From Novosphingobium sp. PhB165 (GTDB taxonomy: Bacteria; Pseudomonadota; Alphaproteobacteria; Sphingomonadales; Sphingomonadaceae), in assembly GCF_004341845.1 (NCBI RefSeq), contig NZ_SLVB01000007.1:1-64000 (forward strand): a stretch of 64,000 nt of DNA. The letters are read 5' to 3'. Below are positions 51,201 to 59,930 of this stretch, piece after piece. The translations under genes were made by a program, and so were the position numbers. Within the stretch, counting starts at the first letter, position 1; each line of letters opens with the position of its first letter. A model generated the notes under the pieces. It ran no database searches and had not been told where the DNA came from. It saw only the letters and a list, made by a program, of their open reading frames with translations.

Positions 51201-52709
51201 ATGCAGCAGGATCCTTCGTCGGACCGTGTGGTGAAACGCGTCGTAGTCGCAGGAGGCGGCACCGCTGGCTGGGTAACCGCCACGGCGCTCGCGCGTCATC
51301 TGGGGCGGCTGATCGATGTGACCCTGATCGAATCGGAAGAGATCTCGACCGTCGGTGTCGGCGAATCCACCGTGCCGACTTTCAAGAGCTTCCATGACCT
51401 GATGGGGATCAAGGAGGACCAGTTCATGGCCGCCGCACAGGCGACCTTCAAACTGGGGATCGAGTTCAGGAATTGGGGCCGGGTTGGCGATCGCTACATC
51501 CACCCCTTCGGCACGATCGGCACGCGCGTTTCGTGGATGGCGGAATTCCACCACTTCTGGCTGCATGCAAAATCGCGCGGATTTGGCGGCGAACTGGGCG
51601 AATATTGCCTGGAATGGGTAGCCGGAGAGGCCAACCGCATGTCGGTGAACGCGGCACCGAACATGGGTTATGCCTATCATGTCGATGCCACGCGCTACGC
51701 CCGCTTCCTGCGCGCCATTGCCGAGCCGGCGGGCGTCAAACGGATCGAAGGCAAGATCCGCAATGTCGATCTCCATCCCGAAAGCGGCTTCATCGATGCG
51801 CTGACGCTGGAATCGGGAGAGCGGGTCGAAGGCGACCTTTTCGTCGATTGCACCGGTTTCCGCTCCCTTCTTCTGGGGCAGGCTCTCGGCGTCGAATTCG
51901 AGGATTGGGGGCGCTGGATCACCACGAACAGCGCCGTCGCCGTCCAGTCGCGATCGTCCAATCCGCCCCAGCCTTATACCGGCGCTTACGCGCACGAGGC
52001 GGGCTGGCGCTGGAAGATCCCACTGCAGCACCGTGAAGGCAACGGCATCGTCTTCTGCAACGAATTCATGTCGGATGACGAAGCCCGGGCAAAGCTGTTG
52101 GCCGAGATCGACGGCGAGCCGACGATCGAGCCCTGGCTCCTGCGCTTCAAGACCGGCATGCGCGTGAAGAGCTGGTTCCGCAATTGCGTGGGCCTGGGCC
52201 TTGCCGGCGGCTTCATCGAGCCCCTGGAATCGACCAGCATCCACCTGATGATGGCGGCCGTCACCCGGCTGATCCAGGACTTCCCGTTCAACGGCTGCAA
52301 CGAAGCGCTGATCGACCATTTCAACGAGAAATCGCGCCTGGAATTCGAATCCATCCGCGATTTCATCATTCTGCATTATCACGTCACCGAGCGGGACGAT
52401 TCCGCCTTCTGGCGCCGTTGCCGGACCATGGACATTCCCGATTCCCTGAAGGAACGGCTGGACCTGTGGCGCGAAGATGCGCGCGCCTTCAAGCTGGAGG
52501 ACGAGCTTTTCCGCGTCGACAGCTGGACGTCAGTCCTGCTGGGCCAGCGCCTCGCCCCTCTTGGCTATCATCGACTTGCCGAGATGATGCCGGACGCTGA
52601 GCTGCGAGGCCATCTGGATCGGATGCGATCTGAAATTTCCAAAATCGCCGCGAAGATGCCGACCCATCCGGACTTCATCAGGTCCTATTGTCCGGCCGAG
52701 GCGTTCTGA
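51201..52709 (+). CDS. Flavin-dependent tryptophan-halogenase-family protein
   Basis: A 502-residue FADH2-dependent halogenase homologue. FAD loop VVVAGGGTAGWVTATALARH (residues 18-23 GGGTAG), Lys84 in AQATFKLGIEFRNWG at the place of the halogenase lysine, the halogenase mark GWRWKIPLQHR (WxWxIP, 269-274) and Glu343 in GFIEPLESTSIHL. All three hallmarks are kept, so it may be catalytic. Sphingomonads carry many such genes of unknown substrate, often near TonB receptors; here it follows an antiporter instead. A flavin reductase partner is not in view. Confidence 0.9.
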   Translation: MQQDPSSDRVVKRVVVAGGGTAGWVTATALARHLGRLIDVTLIESEEISTVGVGESTVPTFKSFHDLMGIKEDQFMAAAQATFKLGIEFRNWGRVGDRYIHPFGTIGTRVSWMAEFHHFWLHAKSRGFGGELGEYCLEWVAGEANRMSVNAAPNMGYAYHVDATRYARFLRAIAEPAGVKRIEGKIRNVDLHPESGFIDALTLESGERVEGDLFVDCTGFRSLLLGQALGVEFEDWGRWITTNSAVAVQSRSSNPPQPYTGAYAHEAGWRWKIPLQHREGNGIVFCNEFMSDDEARAKLLAEIDGEPTIEPWLLRFKTGMRVKSWFRNCVGLGLAGGFIEPLESTSIHLMMAAVTRLIQDFPFNGCNEALIDHFNEKSRLEFESIRDFIILHYHVTERDDSAFWRRCRTMDIPDSLKERLDLWREDARAFKLEDELFRVDSWTSVLLGQRLAPLGYHRLAEMMPDAELRGHLDRMRSEISKIAAKMPTHPDFIRSYCPAEAF

Positions 52710-52906
52710 CGATCGGACCCGACCCAGCCCTGATCAATCAGGGCTCGTAGGAGTGGCGCATAGGCGGGGACGGAGAGGCCACTTCGTCCCCAGTCCTCCT
52801 GAAAGATCACGAGAGTATCGGCCGCTTTCCCCAGCACCTCCTGAAGGAGATGGGATACGCCGTTGTAGAGCGCCCTTCCGCGCCCATAAACAGCGGTCCC
52901 GCCCAT
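52685..52906 (-). CDS. Possible small hypothetical protein, opposite strand
   Basis: A 73-residue frame with protein-like composition (RALYNGVSHLLQEVLGKAAD, TLVIFQEDWGRSGLSVPAYA, LLRALIDQGWVGSD). It overlaps the halogenase 3' end by 25 bases. The hydrophobic/helical rhythm is better than in neighbouring chance frames, but I know no family for it. It may be real or a fragment. Confidence 0.35.
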   Translation of the reverse strand: MGGTAVYGRGRALYNGVSHLLQEVLGKAADTLVIFQEDWGRSGLSVPAYAPLLRALIDQGWVGSDRQNASAGQ

Positions 52907-52965
52907 CTGGCTACTTTGAGGATCGACGGGTGGTTTGCGAGCAGAGACCTGCTAGGCGTGTTGCC

Positions 52966-53280
52966 ATGACCAACAAGCTAGCCGGTATCGTCGAGGTCGA
53001 TGGACTTCAATATGAATGGGAGCTCCGGAGCGAGCCGCAGTGGAGTGACTTCGATGGCTGGAGAGGCATGACAGTTGCATTGCTCCGCAAACACACCCAG
53101 CGCGGCGCTTTGCTGGAGTTTCCCCCGCCGAAGCGTTTGCTAAAAGGAATGCAACGAGGGCGCCTTCAAATCGGCGACGCGATTGTCTCTCGGGGAATCC
53201 GGGCAGCGTTGCTGGCTGGGTGGGAACCCGATTCTCGGGGCAAGCCCATGGTTTTCACGGTCGATGCAGACGGCAACTAG
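52966..53280 (+). CDS. Small hypothetical protein
   Basis: A 104-residue protein: IVEVDGLQYEWELRSEPQWS, DFDGWRGMTVALLRKHTQRG, LLEFPPPKR, GDAIVSRGIRAALLAGWEPD. The pattern EW-x-L-x-x-EPQW resembles small sphingomonad proteins without known role. ATG 52966 is used because the upstream extension is Arg/Pro-rich chance sequence. The C-terminal GWEPDSRGKPMVFTVD is a good domain end. Confidence 0.65.
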   Translation: MTNKLAGIVEVDGLQYEWELRSEPQWSDFDGWRGMTVALLRKHTQRGALLEFPPPKRLLKGMQRGRLQIGDAIVSRGIRAALLAGWEPDSRGKPMVFTVDADGN

Positions 53281-53506
53281 GCAATGGCTGCCGCAGCGGA
53301 TCAGATGAGGGCGGCGTCCGTTCCGTCAAACCATGGGATAGCGAGCTGATTTCGAGATAACTGGAGCGCCACCGAAGAACGGGTATCCCGAAACTTGAAG
53401 GCAGTTACATGCATGGTTGAACGGCTGCGCCCCCTCCGACACGCCCCGTTTTACGTCATTCGCAAGATAACTTATAACTGCGAAAACCAACCAACAGGCA
53501 GAGAGA

Positions 53507-53764
53507 ATGACGATTTCTTCAAGCGACGAGCAACGCGAGCATTTTGCCTATTGCGTCCAACTCTTTGGAGGCACCACTGCTTTCTCGCGGCGCCTCAACA
53601 TAGATGAGCGGGCTATCCGACGTTTCATAAATGGCGAGCGGCCTATTGGCGCCGGCCTCTTGGAAGACACTGCGAAGGCATTGCGCCTGCTCATTAGTGA
53701 CGCGACGGATGCAGAACGCGAGATCGCAGCGATGTTGAGCCGTGGGCCGAACACTCCGTCATAG
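53507..53764 (+). CDS. Small HTH (Cro-like) protein
   Basis: An 85-residue protein with a helix-turn-helix: YCVQLFGGTTAFSRRLNIDERAIRRF then INGERPIGAGLLEDTAKALR (cited by its parts). It reads like a Cro/C1 or phage-type DNA-binding domain. Its ATG follows GGCAGAGAG. It stands alone in an AT-richer patch; its 5' region contains many A/T runs. Probably a regulator. Confidence 0.65.
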   Translation: MTISSSDEQREHFAYCVQLFGGTTAFSRRLNIDERAIRRFINGERPIGAGLLEDTAKALRLLISDATDAEREIAAMLSRGPNTPS

Positions 53765-53920
53765 GGCGCAGGCCCGCCGTGGATCGCGACGCCGACCGAC
53801 CAGTCAGAGATGCTGACCATGCATGCCCCACCCGGCTTGCCGACCGGGGTAATCGGACAGGGGGCTGGATGAAATCCGAGGGGCCCGGGTGAACTGTGCA
53901 CAGGCGTTGGCGGGATGACA

Positions 53921-53947
53921 TTGCTGACCTGCGTCGTCGGCTATAAT
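53921..53947 (+). promoter_or_regulatory. Sigma-70-like promoter of the HU gene
   Basis: TTGCTG at 53921-53926 and the consensus TATAAT at 53942-53947 are 15 bases apart, about 45 bases before the HU start, with GCAGGAG as ribosome site. A strong -10 is expected for this abundant protein. Confidence 0.55.
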
Positions 53948-53989
53948 CCTCTCGGCAGAATTCAGTCATAACTGCAGGAGAATACGACA

Positions 53990-54265
53990 ATGAACAATTC
54001 CGATCTCGCCGAGAAGCTGGCTGCTGAAACTGGCGTCACGAAGGCTGATGCCAAGAAGGCCGTGGATGCGGTCTTCGTAGCGATCGCCGAAGCGGCGGCT
54101 GCGGGCGACGAAATTTCGCTGAACGGCTTTGGAAAGTTCAAAGTAAAGGACTCTCCGGCTCGCGAAGGCCGCAACCCTTCGACCGGCGAGACCATCCAGA
54201 TCGCAGCCTCGAAGAAGCTGACGTTCGCCCCAGCTAAGGCCGTCAAGGACAAGTTGAACGGCTAA
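53990..54265 (+). CDS. hup: HU-type DNA-binding protein
   Basis: A 91-residue nucleoid protein. MNNSDLAEKLAAETGVTKAD, DEISLNGFGKFKVKDSPARE and GRNPSTGETIQIAASKKLTF are the standard HU body and arm; the Pro of the DNA-intercalating arm is in GRNPSTGE. Full length. It binds DNA without sequence preference and shapes the chromosome. A hairpin terminator follows. Confidence 0.95.
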   Translation: MNNSDLAEKLAAETGVTKADAKKAVDAVFVAIAEAAAAGDEISLNGFGKFKVKDSPAREGRNPSTGETIQIAASKKLTFAPAKAVKDKLNG

Positions 54266-54283
54266 GCCAGCACTTTAAAAATG

Positions 54284-54316
54284 GGACGGCACGCCGCCAC
54301 CAGCGCCGTGCCGTCC
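54284..54316 (+). terminator. Terminator after HU
   Basis: GGACGGCACG (54284-54293) pairs with CGTGCCGTCC (54307-54316) with a 13-base loop; a short pyrimidine/T run follows. It lies 18 bases after the HU stop. Confidence 0.7.
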
Positions 54317-54461
54317 TCTTCATGGGCCGCCGACATCTGCGCCACGAGATCTTGTGGCGGAAAACACCTTACTGCAACGCGCGCTATCCCAGGGGCCCCG
54401 GAGCTTTGCAGCCACGATAGGCCCGGGTTGCGGTTCGATTGCCCCTAGTTCGACGTTCGGA

Positions 54462-54983
54462 TTAGTCCGCGCGCCTTGGGCAAGGAAGGATTGCCTTCCC
54501 ATCGCGGGTCGCCACCGTGATGATCGCAGAGGCGAGATGCACTGTTTGCTCGGGTGAAAGAGGTGACAGTGCTTCCATGATGTCGTTCACGTCGCCGCAG
54601 GTCGAAGGCTTGATCGGAATGGACATTCGGGCGGATAACGCCTCGTCGATCAATGGGCGCAACACGTCATCCGACACGCCGGCGATCTCCTTGCCTTCCG
54701 ATTGACCCAGTTTGAGAAACGCTGATTTCGCCATAGGCCACGCCGCAATCTTACGGTTCTCAAACTGCGTCGCCAGGCTGGGCAGTGAGGTGCGAACGTA
54801 GCTGTCGGCAGGCAAAACGGAACTGCACTTCTGCGCGACCTGGTCGAACACCTTGGGCAGAAAGTAGGTGATGATCCCGTCCATTTCCTGCTGGGTAATG
54901 CAGCTTGCCGTATCGGCCGCCTGCGCCGTGGTCGTCGCGCAAAGCGCCAAGCTCACGGCGACTGCCGAAATAATCTTACGCAT
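54462..54983 (-). CDS. Exported hypothetical protein
   Basis: A 173-residue protein with signal peptide MRKIISAVAVSLALCATTTA (cleavage near AQAAD). The mature part has four or more Cys (TASCITQQ, QKCSSVLPA, STCGDVND, LPCPRRAD) and helical segments (QEMDGIITYFLPKVFDQVAQ). No family is recognised. ATG 54983 is preferred over 55106. The next gene starts divergently at 55348; the 364 bases between hold both promoters and AT-rich DNA but no other gene that I see. Confidence 0.7.
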   Translation of the reverse strand: MRKIISAVAVSLALCATTTAQAADTASCITQQEMDGIITYFLPKVFDQVAQKCSSVLPADSYVRTSLPSLATQFENRKIAAWPMAKSAFLKLGQSEGKEIAGVSDDVLRPLIDEALSARMSIPIKPSTCGDVNDIMEALSPLSPEQTVHLASAIITVATRDGKAILPCPRRAD

Positions 54984-55347
54984 AGAAATGTGCTCCCTGA
55001 CGGTGTGTTCTAGCGGCGCTTGCCGGCCTGAGGCTCGGCAACTTGCCGCAATCGGGCTGTCAAAATCGAGGATGGATGGGGCGCCAGTCCCTGCCGAGGT
55101 CATCATGCCGTGCTTGAACTGATTTCAGATCGTCGGGAGCTACGGCGTTGAATTCTTTATCTCCCCGGACGAAAGGCTGCCTAGCTGTTTGAAGCATCCG
55201 GCCCGGAAAATCCACACTGGATTACGCAGTCAGGCACACTCCAAAAACCGTGCCGGCTGCCTTAATTACAAAATGGAATTGCTCTCGATTTGGAATATAA
55301 ATTCGCGGCGTAACCGTAACTTTGGCGGTCAATTTGAGGAGCCTAGG

Positions 55348-56913
55348 ATGATTGCTAGGCGTCGTCGCTCTATATTGTATGCTGCAACGCTTCTTGCGTT
55401 GAGCGCGGCTATTTTGCCTTTGATCTGCGTTTCGCTGCTCTCACGAGAGCGCGCGCACAAAGCCGAGCGCGCACATCTGGCGCAATACGCTGGCTGGACC
55501 CTTGAGCGCGCAACCCTCACGCTGAGCAACGCCCAAGCTACGTTGAAGCAGCTGGAGCAGGAAGGTTGGGTTGGCTGTTCACCCGCGCACATCGCCCGCA
55601 TGCGGCAACTTGCCTTCGATAATCGATTTATCGACCAGGTTGGCTATTTCAACGATGGAAAACTTGCCTGCACGAGCTGGGGGACGGTGTCTCACTCGGT
55701 TCCCGAACAGGCACCGGAACATCCGCTTCCTGGCGGTTTTGCCCTGCAGCTACAGGTCAATCCCCTGGTCAGCCAAGGTCACCCCGTGATCGGGCTGGTT
55801 CTTGGCGATCATAGAGTGTTGATCAATCCTCAGCGGCTGGTTGACGTACTTCGCGATGGTGAAATGGCGCTGGGGGTTGCCACTGCCGATGGCCGGCCGA
55901 TCGCTATTTCAGGCCACGTGGATAACAGCCTTATATCTGCGATGGCGCACCATACCGGGTCCGGCATGGACGATCGCAATATGTTCGTATCAACGAGCGG
56001 GGCTGGCTTGATGGCCTTTGCCGTCTCCGACCGCGAAGAGTTTGAGCGACGCCTGCGCCGGGAGTGGTTGCTGCTTGTGCCGACCGGACTGATTGTGTCG
56101 GCAATTCTCATCGGGACCATTGCCTGGGTCTCCCGCCAGCGGCTTTCGCCTGAGAATGAGCTGGATTTCGCCATTCGGCACCGCAAGCTGATTGCCCACT
56201 ATCAACCCCTCATAGAGTTGCAGAGTGGACGATGCATTGGCGCGGAAGCGCTGGTCCGCTGGAGGCGCCCCGGTCCCGACCGCATGCCACCCGATCTGCT
56301 GATCCCTCTCGCGGAAAGAACGGGCCTGATCGAAGCCATTACCGACCTGATGATAGAATGCGTTGCAGAGGATCTCGCACGGATGCTCGGCGCTGGGCTC
56401 GATGTACATGTAGCCATCAACATTAGCGCAAATGATATGGAAAGCGGGCGTTTCCTGCCCAACCTGCATGCGGCGTTGCAGCGGTGGGGTATACCGGCAA
56501 GCCACATCTGGCTCGAGGCGACGGAGCGTGGCTTCATCAAGCCCGAACTGGCGTGCGCCACTATCGAGCGCGCCCGCGCCGCAGGGCATGCGGTTTCGAT
56601 CGACGATTTTGGTACCGGCTATTCGAGCCTGTCATTGCTCGAAGCGCTCCCGGTCGACACGATCAAGATCGACAAATCATTCGTCGATACGATAGGCCGG
56701 AGCGCCGCGACCAGCGTCGTCACGCCGCACCTGATCGATATGGCGCACAGCCTCAATCTCACCATAGTCGCCGAGGGTGTCGAGTCGCCTTCCCAAGAAG
56801 CATACCTACGCTCGGCGGGGGTGGAATTTGCGCAAGGCTGGCTCTACTCACCGGCGCTGTCGGCCGAAAAATTCATCGAGTACTGCCATCAGTTGAATGA
56901 TGGACCGAACTGA
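55348..56913 (+). CDS. CSS-motif/EAL-domain c-di-GMP phosphodiesterase
   Basis: A 521-residue inner-membrane protein. One membrane helix near 10-32, a periplasmic CSS-type sensor domain (GCSPAHI with Cys77; ACTSWG with Cys108) and a second helix near 240-260, then a cytoplasmic EAL domain with GAEALVRW (Glu300), NISANDM, LEATERG, IDDFGTGYSS and AEGVES. All these are kept, so it should cleave cyclic di-GMP. CSS-domain phosphodiesterases sense redox through their periplasmic Cys pair. GAGGAGC before ATG 55348 decides the start. No GGDEF domain. It converges on the chemotaxis operon. Confidence 0.92.
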   Translation: MIARRRRSILYAATLLALSAAILPLICVSLLSRERAHKAERAHLAQYAGWTLERATLTLSNAQATLKQLEQEGWVGCSPAHIARMRQLAFDNRFIDQVGYFNDGKLACTSWGTVSHSVPEQAPEHPLPGGFALQLQVNPLVSQGHPVIGLVLGDHRVLINPQRLVDVLRDGEMALGVATADGRPIAISGHVDNSLISAMAHHTGSGMDDRNMFVSTSGAGLMAFAVSDREEFERRLRREWLLLVPTGLIVSAILIGTIAWVSRQRLSPENELDFAIRHRKLIAHYQPLIELQSGRCIGAEALVRWRRPGPDRMPPDLLIPLAERTGLIEAITDLMIECVAEDLARMLGAGLDVHVAINISANDMESGRFLPNLHAALQRWGIPASHIWLEATERGFIKPELACATIERARAAGHAVSIDDFGTGYSSLSLLEALPVDTIKIDKSFVDTIGRSAATSVVTPHLIDMAHSLNLTIVAEGVESPSQEAYLRSAGVEFAQGWLYSPALSAEKFIEYCHQLNDGPN

Positions 56914-57041
56914 TCGGGTGGATGCCCCCTTCCTCAGGTCAGCAATTGGAGGGGGACAAACCGCAACGATACCGACCTCCTGCCAAACGCCCGCGGCCGG
57001 GCCCACCGCACGGTACCGATGCAGGTCAGCCTCGACGCCGG

Positions 57042-58841
57042 TCAGAACAGGCCGTCGTCGAAATCGTCATCATCATCGTCGAACATGTCGACTGTCGGTG
57101 CGGCATCCTCGCTGGCGTTCGGCATGAAAGCGCGGTGCACTTCGCGTTCGCGGGCCATCGTATAGCGCGCGGCGATCGTGCCCAGCAGGTCGCCGAGCGC
57201 GGCCACGGCCTCTTCGGGCACATCGGCACATTCCTGGCCGAGCACCGCCAGGCGATCGGCAATTTCCAGCAAGGGGTCGCCGACTTCGGCCTCGCAATCG
57301 ATCCTGTCAGTCGTTTCCTGAAGGATTTCCGCCACCGCCGACGCGCCATGGTCCAGTTCGGACAGCCCGCGACGCATGCGCTGGCCACCGTCACGGATGC
57401 AATCCAGCGACTCCTTCAGTGCCTGCCCGGCGTCCACCGGCTCGTCCTCTTCGGTGCCGCCAATCGTCGCGGCAGCAGCAGTCAGCCCGTCGAACGATTG
57501 CGCGATGGCCGATGCGATCGTCGCCAGGGTGGCGGCAAATCCGCGGATCTCGGCGGCCACCACCGCCAGTCCGCGCCCTTCCGTGCCCATGCGATAGCAG
57601 CGCAGATCGGTGTTCCACGCCATCTGCTGCACATCGCTAGTGATGCGATGGACCGTCGCCAATCGCTTCGCGAGGTTGCGCGCCGTGGTGGAGGCTACGT
57701 TGCTGAGCCGGTTCGAGCGCGCATCCGCCTCCCGCAGCCGCTCGGTCACGCTGGCCACTTCGGCAACGCTGGTTTCCAGCATTTGCAGGAACACACCCTC
57801 GCCGTCCGGCTCGTCCGCATTCTCGCTCACGCGCAGTTCCAGCAGTGCCGCCGCGTTCGGGCCGATGCCGCGCAGACTGCTTGTCAGCAGGCGCGCCTCG
57901 TTCCGGAAAATGTCCAGCGTGTCCGCCGCCTGGGCCGCCAGCAGCGCCGTTGCGTGGCCGGCAATGATCTCCAGAACGTCCGGCGTCAGGTCCGACGGCG
58001 CTTCCAGAAACGTGTCGAGGTCAAGCAAACCATCGGCCACATGCTCCAGTCGCTGCCGGGTAATATCGCCCACTTGCAGCGCGCCCAGCGCGGTTCCGAC
58101 CTGGCTGCGGATGCGCCGCGCAACGTCGGAAATCTGCACCGCACGTTCGGCAAGGTCCACCTGATGATCCTGCAAGGCAAGCGCATCGTCCGCCAGCTTG
58201 CACGGCACCTGCGGAACCACCAGCGCACATTCGGCCGCAAGCTGATCCTCAACCTCGAACATGCCCGGCACGGCCTCGGCCAGCCAGCCGATCTCTCGCG
58301 AGATGCTTGCCATTTCCTCTTCGCCAAGGTCGATCTTGGCGAACATCATGTCCGCAAAGCCGGAGAAATCGCCGGAACCGGCGGCCGCGACCTTGATGTT
58401 GAGGCCGCAGATACGCAGGAAGCTCAGCGTACGGTTGACCTGATCGATCTGCCCCGAAAGCGCCGCACTTGCCTGCTCGATCGAGATCAGCGCCTTGCGC
58501 CGCGAAGACTGGATCACGGGCAGGCGCATCAACCGGTCGGCGGTGCCGCGCATGTTGTCTACCGCCGCCTCTGCCGCATCGCGCTCGAAGGCGTTGGTGA
58601 CGCTCTCCAGCGCGCCGATCAGGGCTTCGACGATCTCATAGGCGCGGGCAAGCGCCGTTCCGGCGGCAACGAAGCGCGCATCCAGCCCGCTCGCCACGGT
58701 GGCAAGCGCGTCGCGAAGCTCCATACGCGCAGGCGCGGCCTCAAGGGAATCCTCGGAGATGGTGGCGAGAAACAATGCATCCTCCAGACCGGTCGTTGCC
58801 GGATCGTCCGAGACGGGCTCGGGAAAACAGATGGTAGTCAT
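57042..58841 (-). CDS. Soluble chemoreceptor-like protein of the chemotaxis operon
   Basis: A 599-residue cytoplasmic protein without membrane segments, made of long helices. Near residue 400 it carries a degenerate receptor tip (NTDLRCYRMGTEGRGLAVVA, AEIRGFAATLATIA), close to the NAAIEAARAGExGRGFAVVA of MCPs. The extreme C terminus is an acidic run, DDDDDDFDDGLF. The start overlaps the CheB stop by four bases. It could sequester or localise CheR/CheB or take a CheZ/FlaA-like place, but no such motif is certain. The acidic tail might be a docking tag. Confidence 0.75.
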   Translation of the reverse strand: MTTICFPEPVSDDPATTGLEDALFLATISEDSLEAAPARMELRDALATVASGLDARFVAAGTALARAYEIVEALIGALESVTNAFERDAAEAAVDNMRGTADRLMRLPVIQSSRRKALISIEQASAALSGQIDQVNRTLSFLRICGLNIKVAAAGSGDFSGFADMMFAKIDLGEEEMASISREIGWLAEAVPGMFEVEDQLAAECALVVPQVPCKLADDALALQDHQVDLAERAVQISDVARRIRSQVGTALGALQVGDITRQRLEHVADGLLDLDTFLEAPSDLTPDVLEIIAGHATALLAAQAADTLDIFRNEARLLTSSLRGIGPNAAALLELRVSENADEPDGEGVFLQMLETSVAEVASVTERLREADARSNRLSNVASTTARNLAKRLATVHRITSDVQQMAWNTDLRCYRMGTEGRGLAVVAAEIRGFAATLATIASAIAQSFDGLTAAAATIGGTEEDEPVDAGQALKESLDCIRDGGQRMRRGLSELDHGASAVAEILQETTDRIDCEAEVGDPLLEIADRLAVLGQECADVPEEAVAALGDLLGTIAARYTMAREREVHRAFMPNASEDAAPTVDMFDDDDDDFDDGLF

Positions 58842-59926
58842 CGAGCAGTGGCCGTCAGCACTTCACGGGCAATGGAGCCGAGCGGGATCACCCGATCCGC
58901 TGCCCCGCGCGCAATCGCTTCCTTGGGCATGCCGAACACGATCGACGTCGCCTCATCCTGCGCAAAGGTTCGCGCGCCGGCCTGCTTCATTTCCAGCAGC
59001 CCGCGCGCGCCATCGTCACCCATGCCGGTCATGATCACGCCCACCGCGTTCGATCCTGCGGAACGCGCGGCAGAGCGGAACAGCACGTCCACCGAGGGGC
59101 GATGACGCGAAACCAGCGGGCCGTCCTTCACCGCCACGCAATAGCGCGCACCTTGCCGTTCCAGCATCAGGTGCTTGCCGCCCGGAGCGATCAGCACATG
59201 GCCGCGCAGCACCGGATCGCCGTCCGCCGCTTCCTTCACGTCCACTTCGCACAGACCGTTGAGCCGCTTGGCAAAGGCGCGGGTGAAATTCTCCGGCATG
59301 TGCTGGACGACGACGACGCCCGGCGCGTTGGCGGGGAGTGCCTCCAGCACTTCGCGCAGTGCTTCCGTCCCGCCGGTGGAGGCGCCAAGGCAGACCACCA
59401 TCTCGGTCGTGCGGCTCATCGCACGGCCGCTGGGCGGGGGCAGCACGGCATCGGCGGTCAGTTTCTTCGGCGGGCCCTCCGGCCTGCTCTCACGCACCGG
59501 CGGACGGCCGCGAACGCGCGCGCGGGAGGCGCCCTTCACAACGTCGCGGATCTGGAGATTGTGCTCGGCCAGATGATCGGCCACGCCGATGCGGGGCTTC
59601 AGGATCACATCCACGGCGCCCGCTTCCATCGCCTGAAGCAGCGTTTCGGAGCCCTCTTCGGTCAGCGACGAGCACATGACCACGGGCACGGGGCACTGCG
59701 ACATCAGCTTGCGCAGGAAGGTGATGCCATCCATGCGCGGCATTTCCACGTCCAGCGTGATGACGTCGGGCACTTCCTCCTGAATCCGGCGCGCGGCGCT
59801 GAACGGATCGGGGGCGGCGCCGATCACTTCGATCTCCGGATCTTCCTGAAGGATAGCGGTCATCGCCTGGCGGACGCTGGCGGAATCGTCGATGACGAGG
59901 ACGCGGATCTTCTTGCCCGTCAGCAT
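58838..59926 (-). CDS. cheB: Chemotaxis methylesterase/deamidase CheB
   Basis: A 362-residue response-regulator methylesterase. Receiver domain: RVLVIDDSASVRQ with phospho-Asp59 in VITLDVEMPRMDG. Methylesterase triad: Ser183 in LGASTGGTEAL, His209 in VVQHMPENFT, Asp305 in TGMGDDGARGL. It removes methyl groups from MCPs after phosphorylation by CheA. Overlaps the soluble receptor-like gene; four bases separate it from cheR. No CheA is in the window. Confidence 0.95.
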   Translation of the reverse strand: MLTGKKIRVLVIDDSASVRQAMTAILQEDPEIEVIGAAPDPFSAARRIQEEVPDVITLDVEMPRMDGITFLRKLMSQCPVPVVMCSSLTEEGSETLLQAMEAGAVDVILKPRIGVADHLAEHNLQIRDVVKGASRARVRGRPPVRESRPEGPPKKLTADAVLPPPSGRAMSRTTEMVVCLGASTGGTEALREVLEALPANAPGVVVVQHMPENFTRAFAKRLNGLCEVDVKEAADGDPVLRGHVLIAPGGKHLMLERQGARYCVAVKDGPLVSRHRPSVDVLFRSAARSAGSNAVGVIMTGMGDDGARGLLEMKQAGARTFAQDEATSIVFGMPKEAIARGAADRVIPLGSIAREVLTATAR

Positions 59927-59930
59927 CGCC

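Noticed and set aside
56922..59105. Long plus-strand frame opposite cheB and the soluble receptor-like gene
   Set aside because: Composition rich in Arg, Ala, Gln and His, no family; the minus strand carries the coupled chemotaxis genes.
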